A stretch of 64,000 nucleotides of DNA from Jhaorihella thermophila (GCF_900108275.1 NZ_FNVD01000011.1:52651-116650); one strand, 5' to 3'. Shown: positions 44,059-54,360, counted from the stretch's first letter. Program-made: numbers and translations. Notes: generated by a model from the letters alone, not told the origin.

Positions 44059-45053
44059 GCCCTCCCCACCAGAACCGCGTTGTCGGCCATGCGGCAGGAA
44101 AAGCCCCACTCATTGTCATACCAGGCCAGAACCCGCACAAGGCGTCCGTCCATCACCTTGGTCTGGTCGGCGGCGAAGTTCGACGAATGGGTGTTGTGGT
44201 TGTAGTCCACCGACACCTTGGGCTCGGTCTCGTAGCTCAGGATGCCCTGCATCTCGCCGTTGGCGGCCTCTTCCATGATCGCGTTGATGTCGGCCTCGGT
44301 AACCGTCCTGGACGACCGAAAGGTGAGATCCACCGCCGACACGTTGGGCATGGGCACGCGGATCGCCGAGCCGTCGAGCTTTCCGTTCAGCTCCGGCAGC
44401 ACCAGCCCGATCGCCTTGGCCGCGCCGGTCGAGGTCGGGATCAGGCTCAGCGCCGCGGCGCGGGCGCGGTAGAGATCCTTGTGGCGGCGGTCCAGCGTCG
44501 GTTGGTCGCCGGTATGGGAATGCACAGTGGTCATGATGCCATGTTCGATCCCCACCGCCCTGTGCAGCACCTTGGCCACGGGGGCCAGGCAGTTGGTGGT
44601 GCAGGATCCGTTCGACACGATCAGATCCTCGGGCCGCAGCGCATCGTTGTTCACGCCAAAGACCACGGTGCGGTCGGCATTCTTGGCCGGGGCCGACACC
44701 AGCACCTTGCGGGCGCCGCGCGTCAGGTGAACCGATGCCGCCTCTTTCGAGTTGAACTTGCCTGAACATTCCAGCACCACGTCCACCCCGTCCCAGTCCA
44801 GTTCGGTCGGGTCGTAGGTGGAAAACACCTTCATCGGGCCGCGGCCCAGGTCCATGTGATCGCCGTCGATGCGGATTTCGCCGGGGAAGCGGCCGTGAAC
44901 GCTGTCATATTTCAGCAGATGCGCGTTGGTTTCGATCGGGCCGGTGGCGTTCAGTTTCACCACCTCGATGTCGTTACGCCCCGATTCCACGATCGCGCCC
45001 AGAGTGCAGCGGCCGATGCGGCCCATGCCGTTGATGCCAACCCGAATGGTCAT
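44055..45053 (-). CDS. gap: Glyceraldehyde-3-phosphate dehydrogenase, type I
   Basis: Reduces 1,3-bisphosphoglycerate in the Calvin cycle. The Rossmann motif [10 protein letters not shown] is N-terminal, the catalytic cysteine lies in [12 protein letters not shown], and [20 protein letters not shown] and WYDNEWGFS follow. The cofactor preference (NAD or NADP) cannot be judged from what I see. The start is the ATG at 45053, overlapping the tkt stop by 4 bases; its own stop overlaps pgk. The frame is intact over 332 residues, which makes the breaks in neighbouring genes stand out. Confidence 0.95.
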   Translation of the reverse strand: MTIRVGINGMGRIGRCTLGAIVESGRNDIEVVKLNATGPIETNAHLLKYDSVHGRFPGEIRIDGDHMDLGRGPMKVFSTYDPTELDWDGVDVVLECSGKFNSKEAASVHLTRGARKVLVSAPAKNADRTVVFGVNNDALRPEDLIVSNGSCTTNCLAPVAKVLHRAVGIEHGIMTTVHSHTGDQPTLDRRHKDLYRARAAALSLIPTSTGAAKAIGLVLPELNGKLDGSAIRVPMPNVSAVDLTFRSSRTVTEADINAIMEEAANGEMQGILSYETEPKVSVDYNHNTHSSNFAADQTKVMDGRLVRVLAWYDNEWGFSCRMADNAVLVGRA

Positions 45054-47056
45054 GCGAAGTCTCCCTGCTCCATGACCGCGCGCGCCGCCTGCGCGACCGC
45101 CTGCGCGGTGATGCCGAAATGTTCGTAAAGATCCTTGACACGGACAGAGGCGCCAAAGCCGGTCATTCCGATGAAGGCGTCCCTGTGGCGCAGCATCAGA
45201 CCCCAGCCCTGACGCACCGCCGCCTCGACGCCGACGCGGGGGGGTTGGCCCAGAACCTCGCGGCGGTAATCCTTGGGCTGCGCGGCGAAGAGCTCGAAGC
45301 AGGGGGCCGAAACCACCGCCGCGCGGATGCCGTCGGCGCCCAGCGTCTCGGCCGCGTTCAGCGCAATCTCCACCTCGGAGCCGGTGGCGATCAGCGTCAC
45401 GTCGCGCGGCCCGCCCGGATTGCGCAGCACATAGGCGCCGCGGGCGACCATGTTCGCCTCGGTATGTTTGGTGCGCACCGTGGGCAGCCCCTGCCGCGAC
45501 AGGCACAGTGCCGTCGGCGTGCCGGTCGATGCGGCGGCGATCTCCCAGGCCTCGGCGGTTTCCACCGCATCCGCCGGGCGGATCACGGTCAGGTTTGGCA
45601 TGGCGCGCAAGGACGCGATGGTCTCCACCGGCTGGTGGGTTGGGCCATCCTCGCCCAGACCGATCGAGTCATGGGTCAGGACATAGGTGACCGGAACCCC
45701 CATCAGCGCCGACAGCCGGATCGCGGGACGGGCATAGTCGGCGAAGACCAGGAAGGTGCCGCCATAGGGCACGAACCCGCCATGCAGGGCGATGCCGTTC
45801 ATCGCCGCCGCCATGCCGTGTTCGCGCACGCCGTAGCGGATGTAGTTGCCGGAAAAGTCATCGCGGGTGACGTCAACCATGCCCTTGGTGCGGGTGTTGT
45901 TCGATCCCGTCAGGTCCGCCGAGCCGCCCACGGTGTTAGGCAGGGTGGCGTTGACCACTTCCAGCGCCATTTCGCTGGCCTTGCGGGTCGCGACCTTGGG
46001 CGCGTCCGCCGAAAGGCGGGCCTTGTAGTCGGCGATGGCACGGCCCAGCGCCGCCGTATCGGGCGCCGAGATGGACGCGGTGAAGGCATCGCGCCGCGGG
46101 TTCGCGGCCAGCCGCGCCTCCCATGCCTCGCGGGCGGTGCGACCGCGCGCGGCGATGGCGTGCCAGCTGTCATAGACCTCCTGCGGTACCTCGAAGGGCG
46201 GCCAGGTCCAGCCCAGCGCTTCGCGCGCCGCGGCGATTTCCTCGTCCCCCAGCGGCGCGCCGTGGGTGGCCGCCGTGCCCTGCTTGTTGGGGGCGCCAAA
46301 GCCGATCACAGTGCGGCAGGCGATCATCGAGGGGCGGTCATCGGCCTGTGCGGCCTTGATCGCGGCGGCGATGGCCTCCTTGTCATGCCCGTCGATCGAC
46401 TGGACATGCCAGCCGGCGGCCTCGAACCGCTTTTGCTGATCCATCGAGGTGGACACGTCGGTCGAACCGTCGATGGTGATGCCGTTGTCGTCCCAGAACA
46501 GGATCAGCCGGCCCAGCCGCAGATGGCCGGCCAGGTCGATCGCCTCGTGGCTGATGCCCTCCATCAGGCAGCCGTCGCCGGCTATGACCCAGGTCCGGTG
46601 ATCCACCAGTTCGTCGCCAAAGCGGGCATTGTGCATCCGTTCCGCCAGCGCCATGCCGACGGCCGTGGCGATTCCCTGACCCAGCGGGCCGGTCGTCGTC
46701 TCGATCCCCTTGGCATGGCCGTATTCCGGGTGACCGGCGGTGCGATAGCCCAGCTGCCGGAAATGGCGCAGCTGATCCATGTCCATATCATCATAGCCCA
46801 GCAGGTGGTTGACCGCGTAAAGCAGCATCGACCCGTGCCCGGCGCTGAGCACGAAGCGGTCGCGGTCGGGCCATTTGTCGGCGCTGGGATCGAGCTTGAT
46901 GAAGCGGTTGAACAGCACCGTCGCCACATCGGCCAGGCCCATCGGCGCGCCGGGATGGCCGGACCTGGCCTTCTGGATTGCGTCCATCGCAAGGGCACGG
47001 ATGGCGTTGGCCATCAGGTCTTCGTTGGCGGCGTGGATCCGGGTTTGCTGGTTCAT
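45050..47056 (-). CDS. tkt: Transketolase
   Basis: CbbT is a ThDP enzyme moving two-carbon units in the regenerative phase of the Calvin cycle. Motifs in order: [16 protein letters not shown] (N-terminal), [20 protein letters not shown], the ThDP motif [13 protein letters not shown] to [19 protein letters not shown], and the pyrimidine-domain catalytic Glu in [29 protein letters not shown] follows. The length of 668 residues is typical. It is intact, starts at 47056 and is followed directly by gap. Confidence 0.96.
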   Translation of the reverse strand: MNQQTRIHAANEDLMANAIRALAMDAIQKARSGHPGAPMGLADVATVLFNRFIKLDPSADKWPDRDRFVLSAGHGSMLLYAVNHLLGYDDMDMDQLRHFRQLGYRTAGHPEYGHAKGIETTTGPLGQGIATAVGMALAERMHNARFGDELVDHRTWVIAGDGCLMEGISHEAIDLAGHLRLGRLILFWDDNGITIDGSTDVSTSMDQQKRFEAAGWHVQSIDGHDKEAIAAAIKAAQADDRPSMIACRTVIGFGAPNKQGTAATHGAPLGDEEIAAAREALGWTWPPFEVPQEVYDSWHAIAARGRTAREAWEARLAANPRRDAFTASISAPDTAALGRAIADYKARLSADAPKVATRKASEMALEVVNATLPNTVGGSADLTGSNNTRTKGMVDVTRDDFSGNYIRYGVREHGMAAAMNGIALHGGFVPYGGTFLVFADYARPAIRLSALMGVPVTYVLTHDSIGLGEDGPTHQPVETIASLRAMPNLTVIRPADAVETAEAWEIAAASTGTPTALCLSRQGLPTVRTKHTEANMVARGAYVLRNPGGPRDVTLIATGSEVEIALNAAETLGADGIRAAVVSAPCFELFAAQPKDYRREVLGQPPRVGVEAAVRQGWGLMLRHRDAFIGMTGFGASVRVKDLYEHFGITAQAVAQAARAVMEQGDFA

Positions 47057-47065
47057 GGGGATACC

Positions 47066-47939
47066 TCAGGCGCGTTTGAATTCGGACACCAGCCGCTTGA
47101 TCATCGGGGTAAAGATCAGCTGCATGGCGAGATCCTGCTTGTTTCCGGGTATCACGATGGAATTGGCACGGCTCATCCACGACCCGAGGATCATCGAGAC
47201 CAGATAGGGAAAGTCGATCCCGCGCGGATTCTTGAACCGGATCACCACCAGGCTTTCGTCCGGGGTGGGGATCCAGCGCGCGATGAACGGGTTCGAGGTG
47301 TCCACCACCGGCACACGCTGGAAATTGATGTCAGTTTCGGTGAATTGCGGGCAAATGCAGTGCACATAGGCCTGCATCCGCCGCAGGATCGTGTCGGTCA
47401 CCGCTTCGGTCGTATAGCCGCGCGCGGCCTTGTCGCGGTGGATCTTCTGGATCCATTCCAGGTTGATGACCGGAACCACGCCCACCTTGAGGTCGGCCAG
47501 CGCGGCGATGTTCACCGTGTCGTTGACCACGGCGCCGTTCAGCCCTTCGTAGAACAGCACGTCCGAGCCTTCCTCGAACTCCTCCCATTCGGTGAAGGTG
47601 CCCGGCGGGCTGCCCCAGCGTTCCGCCTCTTCGTCGTCATGGACATAGTGGCGGGTGCGGCCACGGCCCGTCTCGCCATAGGTGCGAAAGACCTTTTCCA
47701 GCTCTTCCAGCTCGTTGGCGTCATAGCTGAAATGGCTGAAGGTTTCGTTGCCCGCGGCCTTGCGCCGGGCGAGTTCCTCCTTCATCGCAGCCCGATCATA
47801 TTTGTGGAAGGCGTCGCCTTCGATCGTCACCGGGCGAATGCCTTCGCGCCGGAAGATGTTCATGAAGGTCTCCTTGACGGTCGAGGTGCCCGCGCCGGAG
47901 GAACCCGTGACCGATATGATCGGGTGCTTTTTTCGACAT
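47066..47939 (-). CDS. prkB: Phosphoribulokinase, frameshifted in codons 3-4
   Basis: Phosphorylates ribulose 5-phosphate to the RuBisCO substrate. The expected start is the ATG at 47939, reading MSKK-HPIISVTGSSGAGTSTVK. The A-run there has six As (47928-47933) where five restore the frame. Because of this extra base the uninterrupted frame begins only at the ATG at 47863 (265 residues) and lacks the nucleotide-binding loop GSSGAGTST. From EGDAFHKYD onward the protein looks normal, including HYVHDDEEAERWG and FYEGLNGAVVNDTVN. Repaired length is 290 residues. The gene is 13 bases after fbp. Confidence 0.88.
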
Positions 47940-47952
47940 CTCCCGTTCTACC

Positions 47953-48957
47953 TCATGATCTGAACAGTCCGCGCGAACCGAAGAGGGCGGATACCTCTTC
48001 GTCGGGCAGGTCGTGATAGGCGGTGACGCGATCCACGTTGTCGGGCGAGCCGAATACCAGCGGGGTGCGCGCGTGCAGCTTGTCGGCGGCGTGGTTCAGC
48101 AGCCGGTCGGTGCCCGTGGTGGCGCGTCCCCCCGCCTGTTCAACCAGCATCGCGATGGGCGCGCATTCATAGACCATGCGCAGCCGGCCATGTTCATAAC
48201 CGGGGCGCGCATCGCCGGGATACAGGAAGATCCCCCCGCGCGAGATGATCCGGTGCGTTTCCGCCACGAGCGACGCGACCCAGCGCATGTTGAAATTCTT
48301 GCCCCGCGGGCCTTCGGCGCCGGCCAGGCAGTCGTCGATATAGGCCCGGATCGGTTTCGACCAGTGACGGTAGTTCGAGGCGTTGATCGCGAATTCGGTG
48401 GAGGTGTCGGGAATCTTCATCCCCGACTCCGCCAGCTTGAACCGCCGGTCCGTCGGGTCGAGCACGTAGAATTGTACGCCGTCGCCGAAGGTCACCACCA
48501 GCGCCGTCTGCGGGCCGTAGATGAAGTAACCTGCGGCGATCTGTTCGGTGCCGGGGCGCAGGAAGGTTTCCTCGGCGCCGTCGCGGGCGGGGCGGATCGA
48601 GAAGATCGTGCCGATCGACACGTTCACGTCGATGTTGGACGACCCGTCCAGCGGGTCGATCGCCAGCGCCAGCGTGCCATCCTTGTCGATTTCGATCACG
48701 TCCTCGCGCTCTTCCGAGGCATACCAGCGGACGCCGGAGCCTTCGAGGCCGCGGACGAATTCCTCGTCGGCCAGCACGTCGAGCGCCTTCTGATTGTCGC
48801 CATCGGTGTTCGAACCGACCTCGGCGCCCAACGCACCGCCCAGCGGGCCGCGGGCGATGGTCAGCGCCAGATCCGCTGCCACATGGGCCAGCGTGCGCAT
48901 GACCGGTCGCAGCGTTTCGGGAATCAGATCGTCGTTTTCAAAGGGATTGCGATCCAT
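47953..48957 (-). CDS. fbp: Fructose-1,6-bisphosphatase class I
   Basis: CbbF removes the 1-phosphate from fructose and sedoheptulose bisphosphates in the Calvin cycle. Metal and substrate motifs are [28 protein letters not shown] and the C-terminal GGIFLYPGD with [18 protein letters not shown]. The ATG at 48957 has GGGAGG 8 bases upstream; a TTG 18 bases further upstream is not needed. The length is 334 residues. It is the first gene of the operon, divergent from cbbR, so the shared 101-base region should hold the operon promoter. Confidence 0.95.
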   Translation of the reverse strand: MDRNPFENDDLIPETLRPVMRTLAHVAADLALTIARGPLGGALGAEVGSNTDGDNQKALDVLADEEFVRGLEGSGVRWYASEEREDVIEIDKDGTLALAIDPLDGSSNIDVNVSIGTIFSIRPARDGAEETFLRPGTEQIAAGYFIYGPQTALVVTFGDGVQFYVLDPTDRRFKLAESGMKIPDTSTEFAINASNYRHWSKPIRAYIDDCLAGAEGPRGKNFNMRWVASLVAETHRIISRGGIFLYPGDARPGYEHGRLRMVYECAPIAMLVEQAGGRATTGTDRLLNHAADKLHARTPLVFGSPDNVDRVTAYHDLPDEEVSALFGSRGLFRS

Positions 48958-49015
48958 TTGGATGAGGCCTCCCAACCTCGGGTTCTGAGAGGGTTGATAT
49001 TCGGGTGATGGCGTT

Positions 49016-49047
49016 TTAATAAATTTTAAAGTTATGAAATGGGATTA
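49016..49047. promoter_or_regulatory. Candidate CbbR operator
   Basis: Two copies of the LysR-type CbbR half-site pattern TNA-N7-TNA: TTA-N7-TTA at 49016-49028 and TGA-N7-TTA at 49035-49047, in the AT-rich gap between fbp and cbbR. CbbR is known to act on such sites between the divergent genes in related bacteria. Binding here is inferred from motif and position. Confidence 0.5.
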
Positions 49048-49058
49048 GAAAAAATTTA

Positions 49059-50003
49059 ATGCGCCGCCTCAACGCCATAACTTTCAAGCAGTTGCGCGCA
49101 TTGTCGCAGGTCTGCGAAACGGGGACGATTTCGGCGGCGGCGGAAATGTTGTCGCTAACACCGCCGGCCGTGCATAGCCAGTTGAAAGCATTGGAGGAAA
49201 TCGTCGGCTGCCAGATTCTGAAACGCGGGGCCGAGGGATTCGAACCGACGCCCGAAGGCGAGGCCCTGCTGGGGGCGTGGCGGATCTCGCACTCGGTTCT
49301 GGAAAAAGCGATCCGCCAGATCGAGACATTGTCCAAGGGGCTGGCCGGAACGGTTGTTCTGGGGGTGGTCAGCACCGCCAAGTATTTCGCCCCCAGGCTG
49401 GTCGTTCTGCTGCGTGAAGCGTTCCCGGACATTGATGTCGTGCTGCGCATTGGCAACCGGGCGCAGATCATCCGCTATCTGCAGAATGAAGAGGCGGACC
49501 TGGTGATCATGGGGCGGCCGCCGCGCGAACCTCTGGTTACCGCGCAGTCCATCGGAGAGCATCCGCATCTTCTGGTGGCGCCGCCGGGTCATCCGCTGAC
49601 GCAGCTGGATACGGTCCGGCCCGCCGACATCCTGTCAGAGCATATCGTCCTGCGCGAACCGGGGTCGGGGACGCGGATCCTGACGATGCGCTATTTCGAC
49701 GAGATCTCGCCGGGGCACGAATATCGCCATACCGAAATGGAATCGAACGAGACCATCAAGCAGGCGGTGATCGCGGGGCTGGGCATCGCGATCCTGTCCG
49801 CGCATACCATGCACGAAGAACTCAGGTCGGGCCGGCTGGTGGCGGTGCCTGCGCGGGGGCTGCCGATCATGCGTCACTGGTTCGTCGTTCATCGCGCCGA
49901 AGCCGAACCCAGCCACGCGACCCGGACGGTCAAGGACTGGATCACGGCCAATCCCGACCGGTATCTGCCCAGCATGGATTTGGTGTCGCAACCGGCCCGC
50001 TGA
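49059..50003 (+). CDS. cbbR: LysR-type Calvin cycle regulator CbbR
   Basis: A 314-residue LysR transcriptional regulator. The N-terminal helix-turn-helix (TFKQLRALSQVCETGTISAAAEMLSLTPPAVHSQLKALEE, residues 9-48) is followed by a periplasmic-binding-protein-like effector domain (from about residue 92). Divergent orientation to fbp and the operon context identify it as CbbR; family members sense metabolites such as ribulose 1,5-bisphosphate or NADPH. The frame is intact, so the regulator persists although its target operon carries lesions. The ATG at 49059 lies in an AT-rich leader with a weak ribosome binding site. Confidence 0.93.
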   Translation: MRRLNAITFKQLRALSQVCETGTISAAAEMLSLTPPAVHSQLKALEEIVGCQILKRGAEGFEPTPEGEALLGAWRISHSVLEKAIRQIETLSKGLAGTVVLGVVSTAKYFAPRLVVLLREAFPDIDVVLRIGNRAQIIRYLQNEEADLVIMGRPPREPLVTAQSIGEHPHLLVAPPGHPLTQLDTVRPADILSEHIVLREPGSGTRILTMRYFDEISPGHEYRHTEMESNETIKQAVIAGLGIAILSAHTMHEELRSGRLVAVPARGLPIMRHWFVVHRAEAEPSHATRTVKDWITANPDRYLPSMDLVSQPAR

Positions 50004-50059
50004 GGTCTGAACAGGGGTTCCCAAGCGTCATTTCATCTGCGACTTTGCGGGATCGGGAT

Positions 50060-50072
50060 TGAATAACATTCA
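50060..50072. promoter_or_regulatory. Inverted repeat upstream of the RND operon
   Basis: TGAAT-AAC-ATTCA, a 5-bp inverted repeat, lies about 50-60 bases ahead of the membrane fusion protein start. It could be an operator for a repressor encoded elsewhere. It is short, so weak evidence. Confidence 0.2.
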
Positions 50073-50121
50073 TAAATGCGCATATGAGGGCGCAGGTATT
50101 GCTATGCGAGGGACCAGGCAG

Positions 50122-51096
50122 ATGCACAAGCTCTTCGTTTTCGCGCTGATCGGGGCGCTTGCCCCCTGGGCGGCGGTTGCCGACCTGCCCGTGCGCAAGG
50201 TGGCAGTGACGGACTGGAAGGCGGTCTTTGGCCGGGTCGAGGCGCGCGACACGGTTCCGGCGCGATCGCGGATCGGCGGCACGCTGGAGGAAATCCTGAT
50301 CGAAGAGGGCGACCTGGTCGAACGCGGCCAGCAGATCGGCCTGATCCACGATCCCAAACTGGATTTGCAGATGCAGGCGGTCGAAGCGCAGATCGAGGCT
50401 TTGCAGTCGCAGCTCGAGAACGCGAAAGCCGAACTGGCGCGCGGCGAGGGCCTGCTGGAGCGCGGGGTGACGACGCAGCAGCGGCTGGACCAGCTGCGCA
50501 CGCAGGTCGAGGTTCTCGTCAACCAGATCGAGGCGCAAGAGGCGCAGAAACGGGTGATCGAGGAACAGGCGGCCGAGGGCGCAGTGCTGGCGCCGATCTC
50601 CGGCCGGGTGGTTTCCGTTCCCGTGACGGAGGGGTCGGTGCTGATGCCGGGCGAGCCGGTGGCGAACGTGGCCGGCGGCGGATTCTTCCTGCGCCTCGCG
50701 GTGCCCGAGCGCCACGCGCGGTTCCTCAAGGAAGGAGTCCAGATCCGCATGGGTAAAACCGGCGAGGGCCAGCCCGGCAGGATCGCCAAGGTCTATCCGC
50801 AGATCGAAAACGGCCGGGTGATCGCCGATGTCGAGGTCGAGGGCCTGTCCAGCGAATTCATCAACGCCCGCGTGCTGGTCAGCCTGCCCGTGGCGAAATC
50901 CGAGGCGATCGTCGTGCCCGCCAGTGCGGTGACCACCCGGATGGGACTGGATTTCGTGACGGTGAAGGGTGCCGATGGCGAACCCGTGGATCGCGCGGTG
51001 GTCGTCGGCGAACGGCACGAGATCGAAGGGGTTGAGATGATCGAGATCCTCAGCGGTCTGACTGTTCAGGATGTGATGGTAACCGGCCATGAGTGA
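50122..51096 (+). CDS. RND efflux periplasmic adaptor (membrane fusion protein)
   Basis: An HlyD/AcrA-type adaptor linking an RND pump to an outer-membrane channel. A signal peptide (about residues 1-20, ending AVA) is followed by the lipoyl half-motif GGTLEEILIEEGDLVERGQQI, a long coiled-coil hairpin (from MQAVEAQIEALQSQLENAKAEL to EAQEAQKRVIEEQA) and the second lipoyl half VLAPISGRVVSVPVTEGSVL. The C-terminal beta-barrel and proximal domain complete it. The start at 50122 is chosen because it gives a clean signal peptide; ATG 50104 is an alternative. It overlaps the pump gene by 8 bases. Substrate unknown. Confidence 0.88.
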   Translation: MHKLFVFALIGALAPWAAVADLPVRKVAVTDWKAVFGRVEARDTVPARSRIGGTLEEILIEEGDLVERGQQIGLIHDPKLDLQMQAVEAQIEALQSQLENAKAELARGEGLLERGVTTQQRLDQLRTQVEVLVNQIEAQEAQKRVIEEQAAEGAVLAPISGRVVSVPVTEGSVLMPGEPVANVAGGGFFLRLAVPERHARFLKEGVQIRMGKTGEGQPGRIAKVYPQIENGRVIADVEVEGLSSEFINARVLVSLPVAKSEAIVVPASAVTTRMGLDFVTVKGADGEPVDRAVVVGERHEIEGVEMIEILSGLTVQDVMVTGHE

Positions 51097-54000
51097 GCAA
51101 CAGCAGAAGAAGTCGGTACCTCTGGGTATCGCCGGGGGATTGACGCGCGCCTTCATCCAGTCGCCTCTGACGCCCCTGATGATCCTCGCCGCGCTGGCGG
51201 TGGGGCTTGTGGCGCTCATCAGCCTGCCGCGGGAAGAAGAGCCGCAGATCTCGGTGCCGCTGGTGGATATCCACATCCAGGCGCCGGGGCTCAAGGCCGA
51301 GGATGCCGTCAAGCTGGTGACCGAGCCAATGGAAACCATCGTGCAGGGCATCAACGAGGTCGAGCATGTCTATTCCTCGACCCGCGACGACTATGCGATG
51401 GTGACGGCGCGGTTCGAGGTGGGCACCTCGTCGGATGCGGCGATTCTGCGCGTGCATGAAAAGGTGCGCGCCAACATGGACCGGATCCCGGTGGGCATCG
51501 ACGAGCCGCTGATCGTCGGGCGCGGCATCGACGACGTGGCGATCGTGTCCCTGACGCTGACGCCGAAACCGCATGCGGGCGAGATGACCGCCAATGACCT
51601 GACGCGCATTGCCCGCCAACTGCAGGTCGAGATCGCCAAGATCGACAATGTCGGCCTGACCTACATCGTCGGCGACAGTCCCGAGGCGATCCGCATCGCG
51701 CCCGATCCCGATCGGCTGGCGCTCTACGGTGTGACGCTGCAACAGCTCGCTGGCAAGGTCGAGGCGGCGAACCGAGCCTTTGCGACCGGGTTCATTCGCG
51801 ACAAGGGAGAGCAGATCCCGCTGGTCGCGGGGGAAACACTGCGCGCCCCGGCCGAAATCGGCAACCTGCTGCTGACCACGCGCGACGGCCGTCCGGTCTA
51901 TGTGCGCGACGTGGCGGATGTGAGCTTCGTGTCCGACACTTCGGACAAGATCGTGGCCAATGTCACGCGCGACGAAAACGGAAAGATCGTCCGCACCCCC
52001 GCCGTGACGCTGGCCGTGGCCAAGCGTGCCGGCGCCAATGCCGTGGTCGTGGCCGAAGCGATCCTGCACCGGGTCCATGCGCTGGAAGGCAAGCTGATCC
52101 CGGAAACCGTGGCGGTCGAGGTCACCCGCAACTATGGCGAGACGGCGAACGAAAAGGCCAACGAGCTGCTGTTCCACCTTGGGCTTGCCACGATCTCGAT
52201 CGTGTTCCTGGTGCTGGTGGCGATCGGCTGGCGGGAAAGCATCGTCGTGGCGATCGTGATCCCGGTGACGATCCTGCTGACGCTGTTTGCCGCCTGGATC
52301 ATGGGCTACACGCTGAACCGGGTGTCGCTGTTCGCGCTGATCTTCTCGATCGGTATTCTCGTGGACGATGCCATCGTGGTGATCGAGAACATCGCCCGCC
52401 ACTGGGCGATGAAGGACGGGGAAACCCGCGTGACCAAGGCGATCCGCGCGGTGGCCGAGGTGGGCAACCCGACCATCGTCGCCACGCTGACCGTGGTGGC
52501 GGCGCTGTTGCCGATGCTGTTCGTCAGCGGGCTGATGGGCCCCTACATGTCGCCGATCCCGGCCAATGCCAGCGCGGCGATGATCTTCAGCTTTTTCGTT
52601 GCGGTCATCATCACCCCTTGGCTGATGATCAAGTTCGCCGGCAAGGCCGACATGTCGGCCCATGCCCATGACGACGAACCCGGCGGCCACCCCGGCGGCA
52701 TCCTGGGCCGCATCTACGCCGCCGTGGCGCGGCCCATCCTGCGGACGAAAACGGGGTCGCTGGTCTTCCTGCTGATCGTCGCCGGGCTCAGCTTCGGCTC
52801 GATGGCGGCCTTCTACACCAGGGACGTGACCGTCAAGCTGCTGCCCTTTGACAACAAGTCGGAACTGAGCGTGGTGATCGATCTGCCCGAAGGCTCCTCG
52901 GTCGAGGCCACCGACGCCGTCGCCCAGGACGTGGCGCGGGCGGTTCTGGAGATGCCCGAGGTGATCTCGACCCAAACCCATGCTGGCACCGCCGCCCCGT
53001 TCAACTTCAACGGCCTCGTGCGCCACTACTACCTGCGGGAATTGCCGGAATTGGGCGACGTTCAGATCAACCTCGCGCCCAAGCACGACCGCGACCGCAC
53101 CAGTCACGAGATCGCGCTGGAGGTCCGCGAACGGATCAACAGGCTCGACCTGCCCGAAGGCACCGTGCTCAAGACCGTCGAGCCGCCCCCCGGCCCCCCG
53201 GTGATCGCGACCCTTCTGGCCGAGGTCTATGGTCCCGACGGCGAAACCCGCCGCGCCGCCGCTCGCAAGATCCGCGAGGCGTTCGAGGCGGTGCCCTTCA
53301 TCGTCGATGTGGACGACAGCTTCGGCCAGCAGAGCCGCCGGTTGCGGGCGGTGATCTCGACCGACCAGCTGGAATTCTTCGGGGTGCAGGAACGGGACGT
53401 GTTCTCGACGCTGGCGATCCTCAACGGTGGCCAGACGGTGGGCTACTCCCATCGCGGCGGCGGGCGTCGCCCGATCCCGATCCGGGTGGAGCGCGACAAA
53501 TCCGACCGCGTGCTTGACGAAAGGTTCCTGAGCACGCCGATTCCGGCCAACGTGCTGCCCGGCGCGCGCGGGGTGGTGGAACTCGGCGACGTGATCGAGA
53601 TCCGCGAAGAGCGGACCTCCTACCCCGTTTTCCGCCACAACGGGCGCGAGGCCGAGATGGTGACCGGCGAACTCGCCGGCGCATTCGAGGCGCCGCTCTA
53701 CGGCATGCTGGCGGTGGCCGAGGAGCTGGACAGGATGGACTGGCCCGACGGCACCAAACCGGTCATCTCGCTGCACGGCCAGCCCGAGGATGAATCCCAC
53801 GTCACGCTGCTCTGGGACGGCGAATGGGAGGTGACCTGGGTTACCTTCCGCGACATGGGCGCGGCTTTTGCGGTGGCGATGCTGGGGATTTACATCCTCG
53901 TGGTGGCCCAGTTCGGATCGTTCAAGCTGCCGTTGGTAATCCTTACGCCCGTTCCGCTGACCTTCCTCGGCATCATCGGCGGGCACTGGCTGTTCGGAGC

Positions 54001-54316
54001 GCCATTCTCGGCCACTTCGATGATCGGCTTCATCGCGCTGGCCGGCATCATCGTGCGCAACTCGATCCTGCTGGTGGATTTCATCCGCCACGAAGGCGGG
54101 CCGGACATTCCCCTGATCGACACGCTGATTGCCGCGGGGTCGATCCGGTTCAAGCCGATCCTGCTGACCGCCATCGCGGCGATGATCGGCGCGGCGGTGA
54201 TCCTTGCCGATCCGATCTTCCAGGGGCTGGCGATCTCGCTGCTGTTTGGCCTGCTGAGCTCGACCTTGCTCACCGTCCTGGTCATTCCCGCGATCTATCG
54301 CGTGTTCAAGAGCTGA
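51089..54316 (+). CDS. RND-family efflux pump inner-membrane permease
   Basis: A 1075-residue proton-driven RND transporter of the HAE1/AcrB-like group. It has two repeats, each with one leading helix, a large periplasmic domain and further helices. The TM4 proton-relay motif GILVDDAIVVIENIARHWA carries the adjacent Asp pair. The first helix region (PLTPLMILAALAVGLVALISLPREEEPQIS, about residues 26-55) is typical of this subgroup. The substrate cannot be read from sequence; no outer-membrane TolC partner is present, so it must use one encoded elsewhere. It is co-transcribed with the adaptor and followed by a hairpin. Confidence 0.92.
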   Translation: MSEQQQKKSVPLGIAGGLTRAFIQSPLTPLMILAALAVGLVALISLPREEEPQISVPLVDIHIQAPGLKAEDAVKLVTEPMETIVQGINEVEHVYSSTRDDYAMVTARFEVGTSSDAAILRVHEKVRANMDRIPVGIDEPLIVGRGIDDVAIVSLTLTPKPHAGEMTANDLTRIARQLQVEIAKIDNVGLTYIVGDSPEAIRIAPDPDRLALYGVTLQQLAGKVEAANRAFATGFIRDKGEQIPLVAGETLRAPAEIGNLLLTTRDGRPVYVRDVADVSFVSDTSDKIVANVTRDENGKIVRTPAVTLAVAKRAGANAVVVAEAILHRVHALEGKLIPETVAVEVTRNYGETANEKANELLFHLGLATISIVFLVLVAIGWRESIVVAIVIPVTILLTLFAAWIMGYTLNRVSLFALIFSIGILVDDAIVVIENIARHWAMKDGETRVTKAIRAVAEVGNPTIVATLTVVAALLPMLFVSGLMGPYMSPIPANASAAMIFSFFVAVIITPWLMIKFAGKADMSAHAHDDEPGGHPGGILGRIYAAVARPILRTKTGSLVFLLIVAGLSFGSMAAFYTRDVTVKLLPFDNKSELSVVIDLPEGSSVEATDAVAQDVARAVLEMPEVISTQTHAGTAAPFNFNGLVRHYYLRELPELGDVQINLAPKHDRDRTSHEIALEVRERINRLDLPEGTVLKTVEPPPGPPVIATLLAEVYGPDGETRRAAARKIREAFEAVPFIVDVDDSFGQQSRRLRAVISTDQLEFFGVQERDVFSTLAILNGGQTVGYSHRGGGRRPIPIRVERDKSDRVLDERFLSTPIPANVLPGARGVVELGDVIEIREERTSYPVFRHNGREAEMVTGELAGAFEAPLYGMLAVAEELDRMDWPDGTKPVISLHGQPEDESHVTLLWDGEWEVTWVTFRDMGAAFAVAMLGIYILVVAQFGSFKLPLVILTPVPLTFLGIIGGHWLFGAPFSATSMIGFIALAGIIVRNSILLVDFIRHEGGPDIPLIDTLIAAGSIRFKPILLTAIAAMIGAAVILADPIFQGLAISLLFGLLSSTLLTVLVIPAIYRVFKS

Positions 54317-54335
54317 CCGAAATCCATGAAACACG

Positions 54336-54360
54336 AACGCCGGCCCGCGGGCCGGCGTTT
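54336..54360 (+). terminator. RND operon terminator
   Basis: Perfect 11-bp stem AACGCCGGCCC / GGGCCGGCGTT (54336-54346 with 54349-54359) starting 20 bases after the pump stop. Only TTT follows, so termination efficiency is uncertain. Confidence 0.7.

Noticed and set aside
41752..44109. A genuine natural Pgk-Fba fusion gene
   Set aside because: Not accepted as the default. Restoring one G in a G-run gives both proteins their normal ends, and the linker has no family resemblance.
45119..48016. Plus-strand frame of 965 codons opposite tkt and prkB
   Set aside because: No recognisable domain, and composition typical of an antisense shadow.
51050..54334. A 1094-codon frame antisense to the RND pump
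   Set aside because: Same artefact: low-complexity His/Asp/Arg-rich translation opposite an intact, recognisable pump.
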